Assembly: GCA_030705955.1 (NCBI GenBank)
Contig: JAUZPL010000003.1
Coordinates: forward strand, 57,683 to 121,682
DNA: 64,000 nucleotides
From: Bacillota bacterium
Lineage (GTDB): Bacteria; Bacillota; Bacilli; Bacillales; Cytobacillaceae
Direction: 5' to 3'
Shown here: piece by piece, positions 37,449-46,151 of the stretch
How positions within the stretch are numbered: position 1 is the first letter of the stretch
How the letters are laid out: the number at the start of each line of letters is the position of its first letter
Notes under the pieces: generated by a model
The model's input: the letters and a program-made list of their open reading frames with translations, nothing else
Database searches by the model: none
What the model was told of the DNA's origin: nothing
Translations under genes and position numbers: made by a program

Positions 37449-38867
37449 ATGAATTTATTCAGGAAAAAGTCCATTCAGGCACTCATTAGAGAAACAGGGC
37501 AAAAAGATGTTACTCTAAAAAAGGAATTGGGGGCCTTTGATTTATCGATGTTAGGAATCGGAGCGATTATTGGAACAGGAATTTTCGTTCTAACAGGTGT
37601 TGCAGCAGCTGAACACGCGGGTCCTGCACTCGTACTTTCATTTGTTTTATCTGGTTTAGCGTGTGTGTTTGCTGCCCTTTGTTACGCAGAATTTGCATCA
37701 ACCGTTCCTGTTTCAGGAAGTGCCTATACTTATAGCTATGCTACATTCGGCGAACTCATTGCCTGGATTCTTGGTTGGGATTTAATTTTGGAATATGGAT
37801 TAGCTTCTTCCGCTGTTGCAAGTGGATGGTCTGGGTACTTCCAAGGGTTACTTGCCGGTTTTGGGATTCATTTTCCAACAGCTTTAACAAGTGCCTTTGA
37901 TCCTGCAAAAGGAACTTTTATAGATTTACCAGCTATTTTAATTGTTTTATTAATTACTTTCCTATTAACTCAAGGAATTAAAAAATCAGCACGCTTTAAT
38001 TCTATTATTGTTATTGTAAAACTTGCAGTTGTTATATTATTCATAGTGGTTGGTGTTTGGTATGTTAAACCATCAAACTGGACACCATTTATGCCATTTG
38101 GTTTCTCTGGTGTAACGGCTGGTGCAGCAACTGTTTTCTTTGCTTATATCGGTTTTGACGCAGTATCCACTGCTGCTGAGGAAGTAAAGAATCCGCAACG
38201 TAATATGCCAATTGGTATTATTGCATCCTTACTTGTTTGTACGGTTTTATATATTATCGTTTCAGCTATCTTAACTGGAATTGTTCCTTATAAATTACTA
38301 GATGTTAAGAATCCTGTTGCTTTTGCATTAAATTATATTCATCAGGATTGGGTTGCCGGCTTTATCTCTTTAGGAGCTATCGCAGGGATTACAACAGTTC
38401 TACTGGTTATGATTTATGGACAAACACGTTTATTCTATGCAATCAGTCGTGATGGATTATTGCCAAAAGTATTTTCAAAGGTTGATAAAAAGAAGCAAAC
38501 ACCGATTGTTAATACATGGATTACATGTCTATTAGTATCCATCTTTGCCGGCTTTATTCCCTTAGATAAGCTCGCTGAATTAACGAACATTGGTACACTA
38601 TTTGCCTTCATGACGGTTGCGGTGGGTATTTTATATCTTCGTAAATCAAAAGAAGCACCAAAAACAGGCTTTAGAGTTCCATTTGTACCTGCAATTCCAA
38701 TTCTAGCATTCATCTTCTGTGGATATTTAGCCCTTCAGTTACCTAAATTAACATGGGAAAGCTTCTTTGTTTGGTTGGTTATTGGATTAGTTGTTTATTT
38801 TGGATATGGAAGAAAGCATTCAACTTTGAACATTAGTAGTGATGCAAAGTTAAGAAAAATAAGCTAG
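37449..38867 (+). CDS. YfnA-like APC amino acid permease
   Basis: A 472-residue, 12-span cationic-amino-acid-transporter-type APC protein. The N-terminus (KDVTLKKELGAFDLSMLGIGAIIGTGIFVLTGVAA) and FAYIGFDAVSTAAEEVKNPQRNMPIGI are hallmarks of the CAT/YfnA group. The probable substrate is a neutral or basic amino acid. GAGGTG lies 8 bases before the ATG. Monocistronic. Confidence 0.92.
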   Translation: MNLFRKKSIQALIRETGQKDVTLKKELGAFDLSMLGIGAIIGTGIFVLTGVAAAEHAGPALVLSFVLSGLACVFAALCYAEFASTVPVSGSAYTYSYATFGELIAWILGWDLILEYGLASSAVASGWSGYFQGLLAGFGIHFPTALTSAFDPAKGTFIDLPAILIVLLITFLLTQGIKKSARFNSIIVIVKLAVVILFIVVGVWYVKPSNWTPFMPFGFSGVTAGAATVFFAYIGFDAVSTAAEEVKNPQRNMPIGIIASLLVCTVLYIIVSAILTGIVPYKLLDVKNPVAFALNYIHQDWVAGFISLGAIAGITTVLLVMIYGQTRLFYAISRDGLLPKVFSKVDKKKQTPIVNTWITCLLVSIFAGFIPLDKLAELTNIGTLFAFMTVAVGILYLRKSKEAPKTGFRVPFVPAIPILAFIFCGYLALQLPKLTWESFFVWLVIGLVVYFGYGRKHSTLNISSDAKLRKIS

Positions 38868-38888
38868 CAATATATAAGAATTAATTTA

Positions 38889-38929
38889 GAAGAGAACTGC
38901 CGAAAAAGGTAAGTTCTCTTTTTTTTTTG
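38889..38929 (+). terminator. Terminator after the YfnA-like gene
   Basis: AGAGAACT (38891-38898) pairs with AGTTCTCT (38912-38919), followed by ten or more T. Confidence 0.9.
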
Positions 38930-38969
38930 TCTGTTATAGCTGAATGTTGATTTCACTGTGTTTGAAAAA

Positions 38970-39165
38970 TAAATGGAAAAATTCCGTTTAAATTAGGAAA
39001 TACCTATACTTTCCCAAAAATAAGGGGAGTTTTTCCGCTTGTATTATCCAAATCTTTGGATTTTGTCTTATTTAGAGCAGTTAATCGGAATATCTCCGAT
39101 TATATCTGCTTCTTAAGTCTCCACTATGTACATTAGCCGGAAATTCTCCGTCTATGAATTCTCAT
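38970..39165. repeat. Possible degenerate ~57-bp repeat
   Basis: In the 38930-39330 gap, a GGAA/ATTCTCCG-like motif recurs: GGAAAAATTCCG (~38973), GGGGAGTTTTTCCGC (~39026), TCGGAATATCTCCGA (~39083) and CCGGAAATTCTCCG (~39142), spaced about 53-60 bp. It is non-coding; conservation is weak. Confidence 0.35.
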
Positions 39166-39330
39166 ACCTACGTGAAAATCAACAATGAATAATAACAGAG
39201 CCTTTGTATAAAATTTTCTTTGAAAAAAATATGTCGAAATTCATCGTTTTTTAACCTTTTTTGTCAAAATTTTCTTCGGAAATGGTAATATAGTATTGTA
39301 TATAAAAATAATAAATTGGGGCGTTAGGTA

Positions 39331-40569
39331 ATGAGGGACGAATCTGGTAGTTCAAAGTTAGTTCTTGAAGAAAAGAAAGCAATAAAGCTATTTTTGTGGT
39401 TATTTTATATTTTCTATTTTGCATTTGAACTAGTTTATTATTATCTAGATCCTTTGTTTACGAAAAAAGGAAAAATAGGTTTTCCACATGAAGGGTTAGG
39501 TATTTGGCTTTATGTCTTAGTGTTAGGATTGTTGGTTCCTGGGATTTATATCTATAAAAAAGGGAATCCCTACGTTATTAAATATCTGTACGTAGTTGGA
39601 TATGTAATTTTTACGATGATTGATAACTTGATAACATATTGGGGGAATTCTAAGCCATTTGCTTCTGGTAGTATTGTTGAAGTCTTATTTATCGTTTTTT
39701 CGCCCATTTTTATCAATAAAAAGTATTTTTTTGTGTCCTCCTCCTTAGTAATTGGTAAGTTTGTATTACTAGGATTGATTTTACAGGATTCAAATACAAT
39801 ACCTCCAATTATCATTTATTTGATTATCGTGGCTATCGCCTCGATTGTGTTATTAAGATTTTATTCATATATTGGTTCTTTAAAGAAGGTTTACGAGGAC
39901 CTCCGTCAAAAAGAAAAATTAGCCTTAGTTGGACAGATGGCAGCTGCTGTTGGCCACGAAATACGAAATCCTTTATCATCATTAAAAGGTTTTACTCAAT
40001 TACAAAAAGAAAGGTATCCTGATACAAATGAATTTTATCCTATTATGATACAGGAAATTGATAGGATCAACTTAATAGTCAATGATTTAATGTACCTTGG
40101 GCAGCCTAAAAATATTCATTTTAGTAAAGAGGGTATTGAAGAGATTATTGCTTATACATTGTCAATCACTCAACAGCAGGCTCAAAGACAAAAGGTTATT
40201 GTTGAAACAATAATGGAAGGTCCGTTACCACCTATAGATTGTGATGGAAAACAATTAAAACAAGTATTTATTAATATGATTAAAAATTCAATTGAAGCAA
40301 TGCCAGCTGGTGGTAAGTTAAAAATTAATGTAAAGGTATTTGGGGAAAATAAATTGTTAATTTCAATCCAAGATGAAGGATGTGGAATACCAGAAGAAGA
40401 TATTCCAAATTTAGGAGAACCCTTTTATACAACTAAAAAGGACGGAACCGGTTTGGGACTAATGGTAACTAAACAAATTATTAAGGAACATAATGGAGAA
40501 ATAAAAATTGAAAGTATCCTTGGTAAAGGGACTGTAATGAAAGTAGTGTTACCTATAATTCAACTATAA
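39331..40569 (+). CDS. Sensor histidine kinase, shared membrane sensor domain
   Basis: Residues ~15-185 form a 6-span sensor domain that is clearly homologous to that of the next gene (shared Y(L/I)xKYxYxxxYV and S/APIFxxKxxF patterns). A short coiled linker leads to the H-box VGHEIRNPLSSLKGFTQLQ (~208), N-box NMIKNSIEAMPAGG and ATP boxes DEGCGIPEEDIPNLGEPF / GTGLGLMVTKQ. No response regulator is adjacent. A possible terminator follows, then the HD-GYP gene 178 bp on. Confidence 0.85.
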   Translation: MRDESGSSKLVLEEKKAIKLFLWLFYIFYFAFELVYYYLDPLFTKKGKIGFPHEGLGIWLYVLVLGLLVPGIYIYKKGNPYVIKYLYVVGYVIFTMIDNLITYWGNSKPFASGSIVEVLFIVFSPIFINKKYFFVSSSLVIGKFVLLGLILQDSNTIPPIIIYLIIVAIASIVLLRFYSYIGSLKKVYEDLRQKEKLALVGQMAAAVGHEIRNPLSSLKGFTQLQKERYPDTNEFYPIMIQEIDRINLIVNDLMYLGQPKNIHFSKEGIEEIIAYTLSITQQQAQRQKVIVETIMEGPLPPIDCDGKQLKQVFINMIKNSIEAMPAGGKLKINVKVFGENKLLISIQDEGCGIPEEDIPNLGEPFYTTKKDGTGLGLMVTKQIIKEHNGEIKIESILGKGTVMKVVLPIIQL

Positions 40570-40581
40570 AAATTGTTTCCT

Positions 40582-40616
40582 AAAAAATACATAAATCATA
40601 CTTTTTATGTATTTTT
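40582..40616 (+). terminator. Probable terminator after the kinase gene
   Basis: AAATACATAAA pairs with TTTATGTATTT, followed by T-rich sequence. The stem is AT-rich and may be inefficient. Confidence 0.5.
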
Positions 40617-40747
40617 ATAGAAATGGAAATATATTATAATAGTGGAAACGATAGAAATTTACATTTTTTTTGCAAAAATCTAAGAATTGTTTGGAATTTC
40701 GTCGAAATAAAAGTTTACATCTTAAAAACCTAACGTGAGGTTAATAC

Positions 40748-41941
40748 ATGTTAAAAATTCAAAACAGTACTGATTTAAGAAATGAGGAAGAAAGTACTTT
40801 AAAGTGGTTTTTGTTTTTATTTTATACCATTTCTGTCTTGTATGATCTCTTTTATGATATAGTTATGCCTAAGTTTATTACGCATTCAAAGATAGATGTA
40901 CAAAATGTATTTGGATATTGGATTTATATTTTCCTCTTTGGACTAATTCCAGTAGCCCATTATTTATTCAAGCAAAAAAAACATTATCTAGTAAAATATA
41001 TTTATTTTATTACCTATGTTTTTTTGGTAGTTATTAATGAATCTGTATTAAATCTTGGTAAGTCAGGAACATATGGTACCGGAAATGTAGTAGAGATTTA
41101 TTGGCTATTACTTGCTCCGATATTTGTAAGCAAACGGTTTTTTTGGACTGTTTCAGCAGGTTTAATTTTTAAATATGTACTTGTTGGAATTATTATTTCA
41201 TCACCTAATGTTTTTTTTCCTATCACGATGATTATAATTTTTTCAACTTTTGCTTTTATTTTATTGAACCGTTTCTTAGCATATGTTGAAGCTGTGAAAA
41301 AATCTTATAATCAACAGCTTGAAGGAATTGTAAAAGGAGTAATAGCAACGTTAGAGCTAAAAGATCCTTATACAAGAGGACATAGTGAAAGAGTGGCTGG
41401 ATATGCCTTGGTTTTAGCGAAGGAAATTGGAAGATTTTCAGAGGAAGAGTTACTGTCTTTTAACTATGCATGTTTACTTCATGATATTGGTAAAATTAAT
41501 ATCCCTGATCATATTTTAATGAAGCCTTCAAGTCTTACTAAAGAAGAATATGAAACTATAAAATCACATCCAACCGTTGGAGCAGAGGCTGTTTCAAAGG
41601 TCTCTGGCTTCCAGGAAAATATTGAAGTCATCCGCTCACATCATGAACGCTGGGATGGACAGGGATATCCTGATCAATTAAAAGGGGAGGAAATACCTTT
41701 CCTTGCCCGTGTTACAGCTATTGCGGATGCATTTGATGCAATGACTTCTTCAAGGTCTTATAGATCGGCTTTATCGGTTGATGAGGCATATCGTAGAATC
41801 ATAGATGGGGAAGGTACACAATTTGATCCCCAATTAGTTCATTCTTTTCAAAAAGTTTTTCCAATATGGGTTAGGATTCATAAGGAAATAACTAATAACA
41901 CTGAAAACAATTTTAATAAAATTGTTGAAGAAATTATTTAA
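40748..41941 (+). CDS. HD-GYP domain protein with shared membrane sensor
   Basis: The N-terminal ~190 residues are the same 6-span sensor as in the preceding kinase. The output is a full HD-GYP domain, the c-di-GMP phosphodiesterase type: LKDPYTRGHSERVAGYAL, LLHDIGKINIPDHIL, SHHERWDGQGYP and DAFDAMTSSRSYR carry all the expected metal and GYP residues. It probably lowers c-di-GMP in response to the same signal as the kinase. The 21-codon Trp-rich ORF starts 20 bp downstream. Confidence 0.88.
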   Translation: MLKIQNSTDLRNEEESTLKWFLFLFYTISVLYDLFYDIVMPKFITHSKIDVQNVFGYWIYIFLFGLIPVAHYLFKQKKHYLVKYIYFITYVFLVVINESVLNLGKSGTYGTGNVVEIYWLLLAPIFVSKRFFWTVSAGLIFKYVLVGIIISSPNVFFPITMIIIFSTFAFILLNRFLAYVEAVKKSYNQQLEGIVKGVIATLELKDPYTRGHSERVAGYALVLAKEIGRFSEEELLSFNYACLLHDIGKINIPDHILMKPSSLTKEEYETIKSHPTVGAEAVSKVSGFQENIEVIRSHHERWDGQGYPDQLKGEEIPFLARVTAIADAFDAMTSSRSYRSALSVDEAYRRIIDGEGTQFDPQLVHSFQKVFPIWVRIHKEITNNTENNFNKIVEEII

Positions 41942-41961
41942 ATTTTAGGGGGTAAAATATT

Positions 41962-42027
41962 ATGAAATTAATTAGATTTCTAATGCTCATTGTTTCCTGT
42001 TGGTGGTGTTTGTGGTGGCAACCATAA
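41962..42027 (+). CDS. 21-residue Trp/Cys-rich peptide
   Basis: AGGGGG lies 9 bases before an ATG that opens 21 codons and a TAA. The N-terminal 12 residues (MKLIRFLMLIVS) look like a short signal or membrane segment; the rest is CWWCLWWQP, with four Trp and two Cys in nine residues. It follows the HD-GYP gene by 20 bp and is closed by a strong terminator 13 bp later, so it is the last cistron of that unit. I know no family for it. It could be a secreted signal peptide, a membrane micropeptide or, less likely, a Trp-sensing leader. Confidence 0.55.
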   Translation: MKLIRFLMLIVSCWWCLWWQP

Positions 42028-42040
42028 ACCGATACTGTTG

Positions 42041-42078
42041 ATAGTGGCCCCACTTTTTTGGGTCCACTATTTTTTTTA
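42041..42078 (+). terminator. Terminator after the Trp-rich peptide
   Basis: ATAGTGG (42041-42047) pairs with CCACTAT (42064-42070), with CCC/GGG inside, followed by TTTTTTT. Confidence 0.88.
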
Positions 42079-42099
42079 GAAAAATAGTTGTGACAAAAT

Positions 42100-42220
42100 T
42101 ATGTCTAAATAAAAAATATTAGGGGTTTTTCCCTTACATGATGAGGGAGTTCCCCTATTCTGATAACACTGACGTTTTTCTTACAATGATAGTAAGAAAA
42201 CGTCAGTGTTATTTTTTTGC
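42100..42220 (+). ncRNA. Candidate small RNA with very strong terminator
   Basis: Between two terminators there is no ORF but two hairpins: AGGGG-N5-CCCT ... AGGG-N4-CCCCT (42121-42156), and then ATAACACTGACG... pairing over ~20 bp (42163-42184 with 42192-42212) followed by TTTTTTT. A terminator with no gene before it suggests a ~100-nt small RNA starting near 42100-42120. The promoter is not clear. Confidence 0.45.
42163..42219 (+). terminator. Long perfect terminator hairpin
   Basis: A stem of about 20 bp (AACACTGACGTTTT / AAAACGTCAGTGTT core) with a single bulge and an AATGATA-type loop, followed by seven T. Confidence 0.9.
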
Positions 42221-42223
42221 TAA

Positions 42224-42322
42224 TAGGAAAGGAACCAATTTCAATAAAATGATTCCTTTCCTAACGCATCAGTGCAACTAGGCAATTGCCGGCACCAAGG
42301 CTTGGCACTTACCAAGTTTTCT
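42224..42322 (+). promoter_or_regulatory. Structured leader, attenuator-like, before the reductase operon
   Basis: Three hairpins in order: TAGGAAAGGAA/TTCCTTTCCTA (11-bp perfect stem, 42224-42263), GGCAATTGCC (42281-42290) and CTTGG-CACTTA-CCAAG followed by TTTTCT (42301-42322). The last resembles an intrinsic terminator and ends a few bases before the AAGGAGGAG ribosome site of the first gene. The last two hairpins recur at 52105-52149. No known riboswitch class was recognised, including the Moco motif. Confidence 0.5.
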
Positions 42323-42338
42323 ATAAGGAGGAGAAAAG

Positions 42339-43421
42339 ATGCAGACAAATATGTCATCTCAAGCAAAGTCTGGAAGATCGATCAATGATGCTTTTGCTTC
42401 CCATTTTGCAAAGTCAGTGTTTTTAACCATTGTAGGTCTTGCGGTCTTAACGTTTATTGGTACAAGAATGTTTACGCATATAGACTTGAATCTTTACGGA
42501 TATATGGTTGGTACTATTGTTTTTATTGGGGGCTTCTTTTATAGATTTATTGCGTGGGGAGAAAGACCGCCAACGAAAAATATAATTAAAAAGGGCTTGA
42601 AGCTTTTATTTAGAAGGAATACAGCAAAAACAGCATTTAACCACTTAGCCATTTTTGATTTTATTCGTAATCGGGGAGTTTACCGATGGATTCAACATAT
42701 TTTAATTGGTTGGGGTTGTGTCCTTGCCTGTTTAGTTACCTTCCCCCTCGTATTTGGCTGGATGTACTTTACCATGGAGGAAAACGGTTATTATACCATC
42801 GTTCTTTTCGGGATGAATGTCATGAAGGTAAATGCAGAGGGTGTCATTGCCTTTTTCTCCTATAATGCGTTGAATATAGCAGCCGTCATGGTTATAGCTG
42901 GTGTTTGTATGGCTCTTTACCGCCGCTTGAAAAATATGCAGGCACGAGCAGAACAAACATTCATTTATGATTTCTTGCCATTATATATGCTTTTATTTGT
43001 TTCCATTACAGGCTTGTTACTAACCTTTATGAATATAGTTATGCATGGTCATGGACAGCCGATTATGTCCTTAATTCACCAATTTTCCGTTATTGTCACA
43101 TTGATCTATTTGCCATTTGGAAAGCTTGCTCATATACCTTTCCGTCCAATGAGTGTCCTTGCACGAAATTATCGTGAACATTATGGGGAGCAATCCATGA
43201 AGGAATGTAAAGTATGTGGAGATAAATTTGTTTCGATTGAACAATCAAATGATGTGATTCAAGTGCTAGGAATCAATGATATTGAATTTGAAATGAAGGA
43301 AGGCTTCCATCTTGCTGAGCTTTGTTTGCCATGTCGAAGAAAATATCGAATTTCAAGATTTTCAGGATTCCCTACACATCAGATCAAAGTGAAGGAGGCT
43401 AACCAGAATGCAAAGGGATAA
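42339..43421 (+). CDS. NarI-like membrane cytochrome b subunit
   Basis: A 360-residue membrane protein with about six spans. Histidines placed for haem ligation lie in RWIQHILIGWGC, MHGHGQPIMSLIHQFSVIV and PFGKLAHIPFRP; the last pattern resembles the C-terminal part of NarI. A cytoplasmic-looking C-terminal tail contains CKVCGD and CLPCRR, a possible metal site not found in classical NarI. It is probably the quinol-oxidising anchor of the operon's reductase. The molybdoenzyme frame overlaps its end by 14 bp. Confidence 0.65.
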   Translation: MQTNMSSQAKSGRSINDAFASHFAKSVFLTIVGLAVLTFIGTRMFTHIDLNLYGYMVGTIVFIGGFFYRFIAWGERPPTKNIIKKGLKLLFRRNTAKTAFNHLAIFDFIRNRGVYRWIQHILIGWGCVLACLVTFPLVFGWMYFTMEENGYYTIVLFGMNVMKVNAEGVIAFFSYNALNIAAVMVIAGVCMALYRRLKNMQARAEQTFIYDFLPLYMLLFVSITGLLLTFMNIVMHGHGQPIMSLIHQFSVIVTLIYLPFGKLAHIPFRPMSVLARNYREHYGEQSMKECKVCGDKFVSIEQSNDVIQVLGINDIEFEMKEGFHLAELCLPCRRKYRISRFSGFPTHQIKVKEANQNAKG

Positions 43422-45576
43422 GTTTTTTAAAGAAATCGAAAATGTCCGTCATCCAAATGAAACATTAATTAAAACCCATTGTGCATACTGTGGAATGCAG
43501 TGTGGGATGAATTTAAGGGTAAATACTCAAACGAATAAAATTGTTGGGGTTGAACCACGTTATGACTGGCCAGTTAATGTAGGGAAAATGTGTCCTAAGG
43601 GCGTAACGGCATATCAGCAAACAAACCATGATGATCGTATCCTAAAACCATTAATCAGGGACGATGCTTCATTAAAAGGGACTACAAAGGGATTCCGGGA
43701 AGCATCATGGGATGAGGCCTATGATTTGGTTGCGTCAAAGTTTAAGGAACTTCAAGATCAATATGGAAAAGATTCATTATCTGTTTTCAGTGGAGTTTCG
43801 ATGACGAATGAAAAATGTTACCTAACGGGTAAATTTGCAAGGGTTGCTATGCAGACTCGTTATATAGACTATAATGGCCGTTTCTGTATGTCTAGTGCAG
43901 CGGGTGGATTCCTGCGTTCATTTGGGGTTGACCGTGGTTCTACTCTTCCTTGGACTGATATCCATGAAACAGACTGTTTATTTATTGCCGGAAGTAATAC
44001 CGCTGAGTGCCATCCTACTTCCATGTTCCGTGTATGGCATGTACAGGAAAGAGGAGGCTACCTAATCGTTGCAGACCCTCGTGAAACTCCAATTGCTAGA
44101 CGGGCAGATGTTCACTTAGATTTAAGGCCGGGAACAGATTTAGCACTTGCAAACGGGATTTTAAATCTATTAATCCAGAATGGCTATGCTGATGAGGAAT
44201 TTGTTAACGACCATACAAACGGTTTTGAAGAAACAAAGGAACTTGTAAAAGAATTTACACCAGAATATACAAGTGAGCTGACAGGAGTATCACCGGAAAA
44301 AATTATTCGTGCTGCTGAAATTTACGGAAAAGCACCGAATGCGATTGTCATGTTTGCACGGGGTATTGAACAACAGCATAAAGGGGTAGACAATGTATCG
44401 GCTTATACGAATATGGCTTTGGTAACCGGCAAAATTGGCCGTCCTAAAGCAGGTGTGGCAACATTTACGGGGCAAGGAAATGGACAGGGCGGCCGTGAGC
44501 ATGGTCAAAAATCTGATCTTCTCCCAGGTTATCGTAAGTTAACAAATCCAAAACATGTTGAAGAAGTGTGTCAGGTTTGGGGAATAACACCGGAAGAAAT
44601 GCCACAGCCCGGTGTCTCTGCTTATGAAATGTTCGAATTAATGGAGGAAAAGACCATTCGCGGATTGTATCTGCTTTGCTCGAATCCTGCTGTTTCTGCT
44701 CCAAATCAAAACTTTGTGCGTAAAGCATTAAAGGGATTAGATTTTATGGTTTGCTCGGACTTCTATCTTTCTGAATCCGCCGAATATGCTGATGTCATTC
44801 TTCCATCTGTTACATGGTCTGAGGATGAAGGAACGGTAACAAACTTGGAAGGCCGTATTATAAAAATTAATAAAGCTCAAGAACCAATAGGTGAATCAAA
44901 GCCTGACTGGCAAATTCAAGTTGAGCTAGCTGAAAAGCTTGGTAGAGGAAAGTATTTCTCCCATTTAAAAACAGCCAGTGATGTAGCTGATGAATTCCGC
45001 TTGGCTTCAAAAGGCGGTTATGCAGATTACTACGGGGCAACCTGGGATAAAATTGACAAACAGGACGGGGTATTCTGGCCATGTAGAGATGAAAATGACC
45101 CAGGTACACCACATATGTTCTTAGATAAAAAGTTTTATCATCCAGATGGAAAGGCAAAAATTTGTGCGCTACCATACCGTCCTCCTGCTGAAGAACCAAA
45201 TGAAGAATATCCATTACGTTTAACTACAGGTCGTGTCGTCTTCCATTATCTATCAGGAAACCAAACAAGAAGAATTCAATTCCTACGCGACATGTGTCCT
45301 GAACCATATGTAGAAGTACATCCAGAAACTGCGGCAAAATATCATATAGAGCATGAAGAACGTGTTCGTCTATTCTCCCGTAGAGGGGAAGCAGTCTATA
45401 AAGTGAAAATTACAGAGGCAATTCGTAAGGATACAGTTTTTGTGCCGTACCATTTTGGTCATGAACAATCTATTAACCTATTAACGATTCCAGCTCTTGA
45501 TCCGATTTCACGTATGCCGGAATTTAAAGCATGTGCAGCGCAAATTGAAAAACTAGAAATGAAGAAGGTGCAGTGA
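43408..45576 (+). CDS. Molybdopterin oxidoreductase, Nas/Nap-type nitrate reductase-like
   Basis: 722 residues. The N-terminal [4Fe-4S] motif is CAYCGMQCGMNL...MCPKG (~22-60). The likely Mo ligand is the Cys in YNGRFCMSSAAGGFLR (~155-170), as in NapA/NasC rather than the Asp of NarG. MGD-binding segments include AGSNTAECHPTSMFR, GQGNGQGGREHG and the C-terminal TTGRVVFHYLSGNQTRR. There is no Tat signal on this protein. Operon partners (cytochrome b, Fe-S, Rieske) and the NreA-like sensor downstream favour nitrate as substrate, but formate or another oxyanion cannot be excluded. Confidence 0.8.
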   Translation: MQRDKFFKEIENVRHPNETLIKTHCAYCGMQCGMNLRVNTQTNKIVGVEPRYDWPVNVGKMCPKGVTAYQQTNHDDRILKPLIRDDASLKGTTKGFREASWDEAYDLVASKFKELQDQYGKDSLSVFSGVSMTNEKCYLTGKFARVAMQTRYIDYNGRFCMSSAAGGFLRSFGVDRGSTLPWTDIHETDCLFIAGSNTAECHPTSMFRVWHVQERGGYLIVADPRETPIARRADVHLDLRPGTDLALANGILNLLIQNGYADEEFVNDHTNGFEETKELVKEFTPEYTSELTGVSPEKIIRAAEIYGKAPNAIVMFARGIEQQHKGVDNVSAYTNMALVTGKIGRPKAGVATFTGQGNGQGGREHGQKSDLLPGYRKLTNPKHVEEVCQVWGITPEEMPQPGVSAYEMFELMEEKTIRGLYLLCSNPAVSAPNQNFVRKALKGLDFMVCSDFYLSESAEYADVILPSVTWSEDEGTVTNLEGRIIKINKAQEPIGESKPDWQIQVELAEKLGRGKYFSHLKTASDVADEFRLASKGGYADYYGATWDKIDKQDGVFWPCRDENDPGTPHMFLDKKFYHPDGKAKICALPYRPPAEEPNEEYPLRLTTGRVVFHYLSGNQTRRIQFLRDMCPEPYVEVHPETAAKYHIEHEERVRLFSRRGEAVYKVKITEAIRKDTVFVPYHFGHEQSINLLTIPALDPISRMPEFKACAAQIEKLEMKKVQ

Positions 45577-46136
45577 TGAAAAAGAGGCTCTATTTAGAAC
45601 TTGAAAATTGTATAGGATGTCGTTCATGCCTTGCAGCATGTACACAGTGTGGTGGACATGAGCAGCGCAATCGAAACTATGTTTACGATGTGAACCCTTT
45701 TGTCAATCGGCAAACAATGCCTCTTATGTGTCTTCACTGTGTAAATCCTGCTTGTGCCAGAAGCTGTCCGGCACAAGCAATCCAAATTCATGAAACAGGG
45801 GCTGTTCTTTCTGCTCTTGTTGAGAAATGTATTGGCTGTCAAAACTGTACAATTGCTTGTCCATATGGAATACCAAAATTTGATACAGAACAGAACCTTA
45901 TGTATAAGTGTGATATGTGTATTGATCGCTCGAAGGACGGAATTCCGCCTATGTGTGCAAGTGTATGTCCGTCAAATACGATTCAATGGCTGTCAGATGA
46001 AGAAATTGAAGCAAAACAACGCCAATTTAATCTTAATAATGGAAAATGGGTAACAAGTATGCCTTATTTAGAAGGTGAAACAAATGTTAAAGTGAATCTC
46101 CCTGGTATTTTGCAGGGTGTCACGAAATTGTTTTAA
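45576..46136 (+). CDS. Four-cluster [4Fe-4S] electron-transfer subunit
   Basis: A DmsB/NrfC/HybA-type ferredoxin subunit of 186 residues. Four cysteine groups are seen: CIGCRSCLAACTQC, CLHCVNPACARSCP, CIGCQNCTIACPYG and CDMCIDRSKDG...CASVCP, enough for four clusters. No signal peptide or membrane span. It should pass electrons from the membrane subunit to the molybdoenzyme. Start ATG 45576 (AAGGTG site), one base overlapping the molybdoenzyme stop. Confidence 0.88.
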   Translation: MKKRLYLELENCIGCRSCLAACTQCGGHEQRNRNYVYDVNPFVNRQTMPLMCLHCVNPACARSCPAQAIQIHETGAVLSALVEKCIGCQNCTIACPYGIPKFDTEQNLMYKCDMCIDRSKDGIPPMCASVCPSNTIQWLSDEEIEAKQRQFNLNNGKWVTSMPYLEGETNVKVNLPGILQGVTKLF

Positions 46137-46151
46137 GGAGGGATGAAAAGC

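Noticed and set aside
42001..42078. Classical trp operon attenuator
   Set aside because: No tryptophan gene lies downstream, and another terminator follows before the next operon; kept only as an alternative reading.
42088..42106. Rex or FNR site upstream of the reductase operon
   Set aside because: TTGTGACAAAATTATG has one good half-site only; the second half does not match.
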